A stretch of 64,000 nucleotides of DNA from Volvox africanus. Lineage: Eukaryota > Chlorophyta > Chlorophyceae > Chlamydomonadales > Volvocaceae. Under the pieces are notes generated by a model. That model had not been told where the DNA came from, searched no databases, and worked only from the letters and a program-made list of their open reading frames with translations. A program made the position numbers and the translations under genes. Positions 1-8,238 of the stretch are shown piece after piece (position 1 is the first letter of the stretch; every line of letters begins with the position of its first letter). The stretch covers positions 1-64,000 of the forward strand of contig BSDZ01000028.1 in the NCBI GenBank assembly GCA_030268105.1, in the 5' to 3' direction.

Positions 1-1162
1 TTGCCCAGCTGAGTCCTGATCTCCGTAGTTTGGGCAATGAGAGTCGCCAACTGGTCCGGACGAACGCCGGTCTCAGTCGCCGCGGCAAGCAATGCCGGTG
101 CACTGAGATTACCTGCGACTCAGAGCGTACACTTACACAACAAGTGCAGCAATCTAAACAAAAGCAATTAAACAATTACAAACCGGAAGCGGCGGCGTCC
201 AAAACGGCGCGCCCTAGGTCTTCGGCCAAAGTATCTAGCGGTCCTCGTGGTTCGTCGCTGGAACTTGCCATAGAAAGAACCTACTTCCGATTAGACAAAG
301 AGAGACAGTTAGGCAACGAACCTGTCTCGATACCAAATTGTTGTACCTCTCGTTCGCGTTTGCTCATAAGTATCTGCACGTCTGGAGACTATCGACACCG
401 ATGCGCGAGCACTTGCAAGTACAGCAAGGCAAGCGAGAGCAAACAGAGACAGCGGAAGACTTCAAGACGGAGAGAGATATAACTTACGGTCTTACAGATC
501 GGAATGATGCAATGGACGAAATCGCCGTCAGCGCCGGAAGCAAGCAATCATCACGCGGCGGTGATTAGCGAAGTTCAGGCTTAGCTCAGGCTAAGTAGAA
601 TAGTGTATAGAAATAGTAATTTAGAACACACGAGTGTTCTCCGGTATCGGATGTCTTGTCTAGCTTAGCTGTCCTCGCATCTGTTATACTCGCAGCATCG
701 CAGTGCCGTACGATTCACATTAGGAGGCCGATCCTAGATGTGACAACCCTACTGCGTATGGGCGATGTCTACTCGTAACAACGTATAAGCCTTTCCGGCA
801 TTCGCATGATGCAAGGGTCCGGATAACGATATCCGGTTGCAGGGCATGCATCGCGACAAGTGCGGCGCTCTCAACGTGTGCTTTAATGAAGTAATATTAT
901 ATCAGATAATATTACTTATCGTTTCATAGCACGAGCATAATGCGCACTTCAATGATTCGGTCATTCATGCATGCTAGGCGGATTTGCCATGATGCGATGT
1001 CGCGATGGATAATGACAACATGCCGGATGCATATATAAATGTATGCGAATACATTTATATCATGCAGATTCATTCAAATGTAATGCGTTCATCACAAAAG
1101 CACTTCGCCTCGTAGGATCGCGTCGACCTACGCGTCGGCGGGAAATGAACCGTAGCACAACA
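1..1162 (-). mobile_element. Ty3/gypsy chromovirus, 5' LTR and leader, cut by window edge
   Basis: On the minus strand this stretch matches the left LTR plus leader of the complete chromovirus at 10792-18258. The LTR is 339-1162. The primer-binding site and untranslated leader follow at 338 down to 1, and the coding body lies beyond the left edge. LTR ends are TGTTGT/ACAACA as in the complete element. The open frame at 30-482 on the plus strand is the antisense of this leader and I do not regard it as a gene. Confidence 0.85.
339..1162 (-). repeat. LTR of chromovirus (complete copy)
   Basis: About 824 bp, bounded by the 6-bp inverted repeat TGTTGT...ACAACA. It retains the segment containing CTTCCGGCGCTGA that the right LTR of the complete element has lost. 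The PBS-like sequence, read on the minus strand, starts TGGTATCGAGACAGG just inside the element. Confidence 0.85.
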
Positions 1163-1219
1163 TCAGTGCGGAGAGTGCTTGGGTGCTGTATGAGGCGTTA
1201 CCGTTAGTTTCGGCTTTTC

Positions 1220-1774
1220 TTGCCGCTTTTATTTGTTGTATTGGGGTTTTGTTTGTTCCTGCGTCCTGATTGCCTCCTGTCGGTTTGTTGGGCACGTGTG
1301 GTAGAGTTGGGAGGTATCCCGGTTTTCCAGTACAAGCCCCTTAACTGGAAAGGTAGGGTAGTGTCTGCTGAACGTGCCCCAGTACTGCAGTTTCCTCTTT
1401 GTGGTCTTCCTTTTCACCGAGTTGCCTTGTTGCAGCGTTTAGCTCAGGACCAGTCTCGTCTTTGGCCTGTCCGTCAGTCTACTCAAGGGGCAGAGCGTTG
1501 GTTCGACCTGGTGCTTGGTCAGTTTGGTTTGCAGAGCCTTCGGGGCGTGCACACTCTGTATAGTCTAAGGCGAGGTGGTGCCTCGGCGGCCCGTGCAGCT
1601 GGTGTTCCCATGGAGGTTGTGGAAGCCTTTGGTGGTTGGAGTACTAATTCGTCGGCTTTGCGGGAGCATAATCTTGACTTAGGTGTTCGCGCCTGCCCTA
1701 AAGCCTTAGCGTTTTTGGGCCCTCTAGCGGTTGGCCGGGTCGCGTCATTTGGAGTTCAGTACTTCAACCGTTAA
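1220..1774 (+). pseudogene. DIRS-like tyrosine recombinase, C-terminal fragment
   Basis: The 184-aa open frame carries the arginine box of DIRS/Pat tyrosine recombinases (YSLRRGGASAARAAG, about residues 114-128) followed by a GGW motif and ALREH. Such enzymes integrate circular cDNA of DIRS-type retrotransposons; Kangaroo of Volvox is a known relative. Only the C-terminal half is present: the reverse transcriptase and RNase H expected upstream are missing, cut off near the chromovirus LTR that ends at 1162. The position usually holding His before the Arg box is Tyr here, and I do not see a clear nucleophilic Tyr after GGW, so this copy may be inactive or my alignment may be off by a few residues. 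The start codon is arbitrary because the frame is truncated. Confidence 0.6.
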
Positions 1775-1791
1775 GCGCTGGTATTTTGTTT

Positions 1792-1819
1792 GGCTTTTGT
1801 TCTGAGAGCAACAACTAAT
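1792..1819 (+). repeat. 28-bp direct repeat, copy 1 (partner at 2101-2128)
   Basis: GGCTTTTGTTCTGAGAGCAA plus 8 bases; the second copy matches at 26 of 28 positions. It lies just after the recombinase fragment, where split direct repeats of Pat/Kangaroo-type elements would be expected. Confidence 0.6.
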
Positions 1820-2100
1820 GCGGGCTTGCGTTAGGAAGCCGGGTTAGTTAGGCGTAAGGCCTCGGTAAGGCATTTAAACTAAGGGCCTTACCTCAGCCCG
1901 TGTCCTCAGGGCTGTATTTATTCGCGTGCGTAGTCGTTCCTATTATCTTGTTTTTGTTGTTCAGCACGCGCCCGCCCGCCCATCCCTTGTCGCATCGCCC
2001 GAGGTGTTGCTGGTTTCTTTCCTTGGTTCGTCAGGCCTTCGGTTCTTGACCTAGGCCTTTATTAGCACAGTGCAATTGTAACAGAAATGGCAATGGCAAT

Positions 2101-2128
2101 GGCTTTTGTTCCGAGAGCAATAACTAAT
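2101..2128 (+). repeat. 28-bp direct repeat, copy 2
   Basis: Second copy of the repeat at 1792-1819, about 309 bp downstream. It probably marks the right terminal part of the DIRS-like remnant. Confidence 0.55.
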
Positions 2129-2600
2129 TTGTTGATGTTACAGTATCGTACCACCCGGACGAGCCAGCAGGTTCGAGGCTGTAGGAACGCGAGAACAAGC
2201 ATGGGAAATTAAATATTAAAAAATATTGAAAGCGAGAACAGATATCGGGTGTATGAAGTCCATCATGAAAGGAAAGTGGCAAAAGAAACGAAAGTATAGC
2301 AATTAAAGCACGGTACGTACGTCAGGGTCCGTCCCTCGTCGTGGGATAAGTCCTGCCCATTCACAAGCAGGATGCAATGATAAACTCGAGCAAGGCCTAG
2401 TTGGCTTTGCATGGACATGATTGGAGCAAAATAGAACTCTGTCCCAACCCTAAACTAGCTAGCAAAAACGGTTGCAAGCACCGGCGGCGGGCATAAGCGG
2501 CGGCGGGCATAAGCGGGACATTCCATTACACGGTATTCTTCTTCTGCCGAATCGGCATTAGTGCAAACACGACGCCAGTGTTCGTTCCTCCCTTGGTCGG
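2129..2600. other. Intergenic, no gene seen
   Basis: Mixed-composition sequence without a convincing open frame. It contains a small tandem duplication GGCGGCGGGCATAAGC near 2480-2515. Confidence 0.5.
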
Positions 2601-2603
2601 CCA

Positions 2604-4135
2604 TTAAGACGGTTTATCTCTAGTGCCCAAGCACAAAGACATAAACCAAGCCAAATCGTGTACACGTGTCATGTGCAGCGAACGGCATCGCTGCGTCCTT
2701 GACACTGGGGGTGTGGACTCATCGGAGCACTCATCAGGCGAGCCCAGAGCCGGGTGGATCGGAGGTGGTGGAGTGGAGAGGGGCGGCGGCGGAGCGGGCG
2801 GCTCACCCGGCGGGTACCCAGGCGGCCCGTGTGGAGGCTGAGGAGGATCGGGCGGGGGCTTGCCCAGGGCATAAGAGGCGGAGGCCGCCGGCACGGCAGG
2901 AGCGACCGCCGCTGGACCCACTGAGGGCGGTGCAGCGGCCGGGTAGCAGGGCGGTCATAGCTGCAGTGGCGGCCTGCCGTGCTGCAGCGGGGCAGACGGC
3001 GGCCACGGCTACAGCCTGTCCTCCAGGCTCGCATATAGCTCCTCTCGGCGGACCATCTGCACAGGGCAGCCAAGGAAGCGGGCAACGGCGGGGAGGAACG
3101 ACATGAGGTGGGTCGCTGTCCAGACAGGCGGGTCTGCGTCGGAGCTGCTGGGAGCGCACTGCAGTGTGCCCGAGTCTGGTATCTCCCCTATCTGAGACAG
3201 GGGAGAGTGCGCTAGTATGCCGCGGAGGGAGTACCTGTGCTCAACAGCCATGGTGACATAGTCCACTTGTGCGAGCGACCAAAGCACAGGGGGCGGAGGC
3301 AGGTCTGGCGGGGCAAATGCGTCAGTGGTGAAGTGCATGGATTCCCAGCATGGGGCCTCAAGTGGTGCAGGCGCCCTAGGCTGGCGCTGATCCGCCGCCT
3401 CGGCTGGCGGTGGGACAGCTCCCATCTGCAAAGCACCCCCTAAGCCTTGTCTCCCTGTCAGGCCCCCCTCCCGGCGGGGCGCTGCAGCCTGTGGGCGACG
3501 GCCTACGTCCCCCTCCCATGGCGAATAAAGTGGGTGGGACGCCGCAACAGGCCCGCCAGGAAGAACCTCCTCAGGCCTCTCCTCGGTTCACACACCCCGC
3601 CTAAGTGAGCGTCTTGGTGGCCCAGACCCACCCGGTCCAATGAGGAGTGATACTCAGCGGCAGGCGTCAGCACTCCATCATCTCCACCGCCCAAAGGTAC
3701 AAAACGGCGGCCTCGGCGTCCATCATAGTCCCTGGCGGGGTGCTCCACAGGGGGAGCACCCCAGAAACCGCCCCACGGGTCCCAGCTCGGGGTGTCAGCG
3801 CCGCACGGACTCCTGGCATCGCCGCCGCCTGGGTCAGATGGCCGCGTATGCTCGTGTGCCGTTGCCGGCGCAGTAGCTGCTGGTGTAGCGCCCCGGAGGA
3901 AAAGGCGTGTCGGCGGGCCATCCAGGCGTGGGCTGGGTGATGCCTCCGTGTCAGAGCCAGGGCGCCGAAAAGAGATGGATGCCCCCGAGGCTGTTGGGGC
4001 TCCGGTTGATGCCTTCCCGCGTGGAGTGTAGCGGCCGGCCTCCAGACGGGCCCCGGCGGCTAGGGCGTTGCTGCGCCAATGCCCTTGCGCGAGACGCCAC
4101 TGTCGTGGGTCCGTGGGTGACGGCTCACGCTCCAT
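2604..4135 (-). other. GC-rich block with overlapping Pro/Arg/Gly-rich minus-strand frames, unidentified
   Basis: Two minus-strand frames (4135-3503, 210 aa; 3431-3009, 140 aa) and several shorter ones overlap in a sharply GC-rich segment. The 140-aa frame ends in a more protein-like stretch (residues about 50-140) with balanced composition. The upstream frame is rich in Gly, Pro and Arg. I recognise no domain. The position between a DIRS remnant and LINE debris suggests the gag-like ORF of a mobile element, possibly interrupted by a frameshift or intron between 3503 and 3431. A non-coding GC-rich sequence remains possible. Confidence 0.3.
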
Positions 4136-4464
4136 GCGTGCCGAGCCGAGACCGTCCCCTCTCGTCCGTGCAGATGTAGGTAGAGGTAGAGAACGAAACT
4201 GACTTGTCGTAATTTGGTTGTTTATGACAATAACTTAATTGCGTAATAATAGATTAGTTATAATAAATCTAATGCATAGAACTTGGTTGAGTTGCATGGA
4301 ACCACTTACATGCAAGCATTCGTACAACGGTGTCAGTTGTAGAATGCTTGCCAGTTTTGAATAGACGTAAGGCCCCCTCAGGTGCCAGGCAGCGCTATTT
4401 AAGACGCCTGGATAGTTGTGACAAACACTTCCAATTACATTCTTCTTCTATTATTAGATACTAC
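4136..4464. other. AT-rich spacer, no gene seen
   Basis: AT-rich sequence between the GC-rich block and the TACA microsatellite. Nothing recognisable is present. Confidence 0.5.
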
Positions 4465-4510
4465 AATAATACATACATACATACATACATACATACATAC
4501 ATACATACAT
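4465..4510 (+). repeat. (TACA)n microsatellite at LINE junction
   Basis: About eleven TACA units directly abut the 5'-truncated LINE piece that starts at 4509. The same unit forms the 3' tail of this LINE family, so this could be the target site or the tail of an older copy. Confidence 0.8.
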
Positions 4511-5694
4511 GGCTTGTCCAAGCACCTCCCGGTTGCGAGCAGGCCCCATGGGACGTGATAGCTTTGGCAGCCTTATCTTCTATGGAATATGGCAGGCACT
4601 GTCTCCGGGCGGCAACAAGAGAACACAGGCCACAGTGGCCTTCTACCCACAGACGGCGGCAGCAACAACAGACCCACACAGCAGAGCAGGGACCCCGTCA
4701 ACGGGCTATTACTGACTTCTTCAACCGTTCAGGGGGGTTCCCTCAAGAGGAAGAGGAAGATGCCAACACCCATCCAATCATCTCTACGACACAGCCAGCA
4801 ATGGACACTCCAACACAAACAGCAACCTCACCCCTGGACCGTGCACAGGCCCGTACAGTTGCCGACTTTTGGGCACGCTTGCATTCTTTTGCAGCGTTGG
4901 GAATACCTCACTATGGCTGGGATCAAGTGGGACCACAACATCCCATCCTAGCCATAGTTGGCACGCAAATGCGGTGTGCAGATCCGGTTGACATCACCAA
5001 CCATGGAGCAGCAAGAACAGAGCAGGGGCTTTAGGGCAGGAGTTTTGAGGAGGAGGTTCTGTGGGAGGAAAGGGGGAGAGTGAGGGAGGTAGAGACAAGG
5101 AGAGGACGGTCTAGATCTTGAGGAGGGGAAGGGAGAGGGTGGAGGGTTTCGTGGCTAGAGGTTCCTGTGTCCAGGCTTCGGGGCCTTAGGGTTTTAGGGG
5201 GGTTCAGCGAGAGAGGTCTTTCCTTGTTGTGCAGTTCAGGTGTCTGCGGGGCCAGCTTTGGGTGGGGCCGGAAGGCTTTCTAGGGGGGCGCCAGTTCGGC
5301 TTGTCATCCCCCCCTCCGCCTCTTGTTGGGTTCTTCTGGCTTGGCTGTGGAAGGGTGTGCTTTCCTGCTGGTGCTTCTCCTCTGAGGGGAACTGTGTGTG
5401 TCTGCCAGGCTCCTGTCTAGTCAGTGTCGGGTTAGAGGAGAGGTTTCCCCGTCCTTTGAGCAGCTAGGTGTCCCCCGTTTTCTGTTGGGCCTTCCTGTGG
5501 TTTCTTGGTAGCCCTGAGTGCTCTGTGAGTGGCCAGGCGAGAGCCTATGAGGGCTCGCTGGCCCTAGTGAGAGGGGGAGCACGTGGCAGGACAGACAGAC
5601 AAAGCCACGTGTTCCTCCCCTGCGCTGTGGCTCGGTCCGGTCAGGACCCCCGGTGCTCGTCTTTGAAGGGCGAGTCGCCCACAGTGTAACACCC
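4509..5694 (+). mobile_element. L1-clade LINE, 5'-truncated copy (3' end of ORF2 plus 3' UTR)
   Basis: Nearly identical to 34004-35187 of the full-length copy. It begins within ORF2, encodes the last about 175 residues (stop TAG at 5032-5034, where the full copy has TAA), then carries the GT-rich 3' UTR ending in ACAGTGTAACACCC. Tail and head are both TACA repeats. Short 5' truncation is the usual outcome of target-primed reverse transcription. Confidence 0.9.
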
Positions 5695-5776
5695 AATACA
5701 TACATACATACATACATACATACATACATACATAGTATAATATAATATAATACATATAATATAATATAATACATAC
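5695..5776 (+). repeat. TACA / TATAA simple-repeat tail
   Basis: The tail of the preceding LINE copy: TACA units, then a TATAA-like segment, then TACA again, leading directly into another LINE 3' fragment. Confidence 0.8.
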
Positions 5777-5875
5777 ATACAAAGTCCACGTGTTCCTCCC
5801 CTGCGCTGTGGCTCGGTCCGGTCAGGACCCCCAGTGCTCGTCTTTGAAGGGCGAGTCGCCCACAGTGTAACACCC
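5777..5875 (+). mobile_element. L1-clade LINE, 99-bp 3'-end fragment
   Basis: Matches the last about 95 bp of the LINE 3' UTR (compare 5592-5694) and ends in the same ACAGTGTAACACCC. This is a second, very short copy sandwiched between TACA-type repeats and the start of a longer LINE. Confidence 0.85.
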
Positions 5876-5891
5876 AATACAAAGTATGTAT

Positions 5892-6361
5892 GGTTAGCTT
5901 CGCAGTATCATGGGCACGTTAGTGTCGCCGGTGATCGCGCAGATGAGTTAGAACTTGCGTGCTAAAGGAGCAGCAATCGCTTGTCCTAGTCCTACAATTA
6001 GCGTTTTCTGTCTGGCTGAGCTAGCGGCGACCGTCGTGCTTGCGGAGGCTTGCATTTCGGTGGCTTACGTCTAGACACCAGCACGAACAGCTGCCTTCCC
6101 TCCTTGGGATTTGCCTTCTTTTACTCGGTTAGCTTCGCAGTATCATGGGCACGTTAGTGTCGCCGGTGATCGCGCAGATGAGTTAGAACTTGCGTGCTAA
6201 AGGAGCAGCAATCGCTTGTTCTAGTCCTACAATTAGCGTTTTCTGTCTGGCTGAGCTAGCGGCGACCGTCGTGCTTGCGGAGGCTTGCATTTCGGTGGCT
6301 TACGTCTAGACACCAGCACGAACAGCTGCCTTCCCTCCTTGGGATTTGCCTTCTTTTACTC
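5892..6361 (+). repeat. Tandem 235-bp monomers in LINE 5' UTR
   Basis: The segment from GGTTAGCTTCGCAGTATCAT to CCTTCTTTTACTC occurs twice in tandem (5892-6126 and 6127-6361) with almost no differences. The full-length copy at 27.9 kb has one monomer with an 85-bp internal deletion. Monomeric 5' UTRs act as promoters in mouse L1; a promoter role here is inference. Confidence 0.85.
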
Positions 6362-6636
6362 TTATTTCTGCAGCAGGGTTAGCGAGGACTTTCGCGGCTG
6401 ACGCGACTTGGGACATCTCACGAATTTTCCCGACTTTGGCCAACAACGCGATCAACCACCACTTCTAGGGAATTGTCTTCATCTGCTTTCTTCTCATCGG
6501 CGGAGCTAGAGGCAACTCTCACGGCGGCGGGGATTCGGAGCTTTTCGCCTTTTTTTCGTTTAGTCATCCTCACAGACAATCGCCCTGCTTCGGAACTCCA
6601 ACTGCACGGCTTCTCAATGCCATTCTATCTTTTAAT

Positions 6637-8238
6637 ATGGCCGAAATTAAGCGCGCGCGGACCACCGCGCGAGCACCTAATTCAAATGGCCAAGTAAGAG
6701 CTCCAGCCAACAGAGGCCCGCCCACCCGGCCTCCGATGGCACAACGCTTCATCAATATGGAGCAAATCCAACGGGACTTACCAGCTGGAACTCCCGTCTT
6801 ACTCGACCAAGAGTCCGTGGCCCTGGACATCCATTGGCCAGCAGACTCCAACCCGGCGGACATCCACGCCCAACTTTTTGGGCCACTCACGGATGCCATC
6901 ATTGCCAAGGTACATGAGGTTATGGTAGCCAACATGCCAGGCCTACCTTGCAGCCTGCCAAAGGTTGGCCGGCATCATCAGTACAAGCACCCCAATGGCA
7001 ATGTGGTGCAAGAACTGTCCATTCTTATCCCAAAGGGTGGTAGGGCATGGCTCGTATCCTTCCCAGCAGTCACCAGGGGACACCTGAGACTGGGGCAAGT
7101 CCACCTTCTCCCTAACAGCCCACCCATCACCATGGAGGTCCACATCAAAAACTTCCACAAGGTGCAGCCAGCCATCTGGGAGATTTCTGGGGTGCCGTCC
7201 ACCTTATCCCTGCTAGCCATCCCTAGCTTCCTGGCACATGCCTACTCATCAGAACGAGCACCCAGGCGCATGACTGAGTTCCAGGATCTTAAACCCCCAT
7301 GCATGGCTGACACGTGGCGGGTTAAAATGGCACCGGGCTCCCACAATCTACCACACCAGAGCAGGTTCAGCCTTGGACGACCGGGGGGCTCTTCGAACCA
7401 GGGCATGCTGGTGGCTTCCAGGCTCCGGGCAGCAGTAGAGGAGGCCCCTTTTCTCATGCCATGCAAACCCCCTCCACGCATGGAGCTCAACCGCCAGCGG
7501 GACCTCAACCGCCAACGACTGCCATCACATCAACCAATCCCCCCAACCCAGACCATAGCCCGACTGAGCGGTCCTGACCCCTCGTCCAGCAGGGCCAACA
7601 CTGTGCCATCCTTTGCGGATGTCCTCAGGCAGCACCCTCTGAGCCCCTCAAGGCAACTCGCTCCCAGCTCCCTGGCGCCACTCCCTCCTGGGGCGCCCCA
7701 ACCCACGGCCCCACCACCCAGGCCGCTCCCCCAAGAGATCGTCGATGCAGCAGCAACTGCAGCAGTGGCCAGGGAAGCAGCAGCCAAAGCAGCAGAAGCA
7801 GCATGCAAACCCAGAACCCCAACTACTTCAACCAATGTAGTCACAGGTCAGCCGGGGCCCCCAGCAGAGGCTCAACCAGCGGGACGCTCTCAACCCAGGA
7901 CCCAGGCACCTCAGCATCCCTCAAACAGCCACGCCCCCACCAACACCCAACAAAACAAAATACGCAAGCGGCGCCTAACCCATCTGTCAGAGGAGGAACG
8001 AGCACAGCGGCACATGGCCCAAACAGAGAGGGCAAGGCAAGCCCAGAAGGCCAAACTGGCATTGCGACGGACGCAGAGAGAGCCAACAATATCGGGTGGT
8101 ATCTCCAAGGAGACACCCCGACCGCGGTGGACATCCACTCGGCATTCCCGGCAAACCAACAGCCCCTACCCACCCCAGGACATGGACTGCGATGGGAAGG
8201 AGAGCAGCCCCCACACACGGGAACCCCAAGCAGAATAA
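6637..8238 (+). CDS. LINE ORF1 protein (533 aa)
   Basis: The first ORF of an L1-clade LINE, expected to bind the element RNA. The N-terminal about 230 residues have balanced composition. Residues about 260-400 are rich in Pro, Ala and Ser. The C-terminal part (about 430-490) is strongly basic with a predicted helical run of Lys/Arg/Ala. I see no CCHC knuckle. The protein is 95% or more identical to the copy at 28303; the latter lacks a three-residue stretch near residue 125 and six residues of an Ala-rich run. The start is the first ATG after the 5' UTR and is shared by both copies. The stop TAA overlaps the ORF2 start as TAATG. Confidence 0.85.
   Translation: MAEIKRARTTARAPNSNGQVRAPANRGPPTRPPMAQRFINMEQIQRDLPAGTPVLLDQESVALDIHWPADSNPADIHAQLFGPLTDAIIAKVHEVMVANMPGLPCSLPKVGRHHQYKHPNGNVVQELSILIPKGGRAWLVSFPAVTRGHLRLGQVHLLPNSPPITMEVHIKNFHKVQPAIWEISGVPSTLSLLAIPSFLAHAYSSERAPRRMTEFQDLKPPCMADTWRVKMAPGSHNLPHQSRFSLGRPGGSSNQGMLVASRLRAAVEEAPFLMPCKPPPRMELNRQRDLNRQRLPSHQPIPPTQTIARLSGPDPSSSRANTVPSFADVLRQHPLSPSRQLAPSSLAPLPPGAPQPTAPPPRPLPQEIVDAAATAAVAREAAAKAAEAACKPRTPTTSTNVVTGQPGPPAEAQPAGRSQPRTQAPQHPSNSHAPTNTQQNKIRKRRLTHLSEEERAQRHMAQTERARQAQKAKLALRRTQREPTISGGISKETPRPRWTSTRHSRQTNSPYPPQDMDCDGKESSPHTREPQAE

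Noticed and set aside
30..482. 150-aa plus-strand frame at the window start
   Set aside because: It lies across the antisense of a chromovirus leader and LTR end; the same frame recurs antisense at 11705-11932.
6220..6309. The 85-bp difference between LINE 5' UTR copies as a lost intron
   Set aside because: No GT-AG alignment reproduces the shorter copy; the ends are a TCTAG direct repeat, typical of a microhomology deletion.
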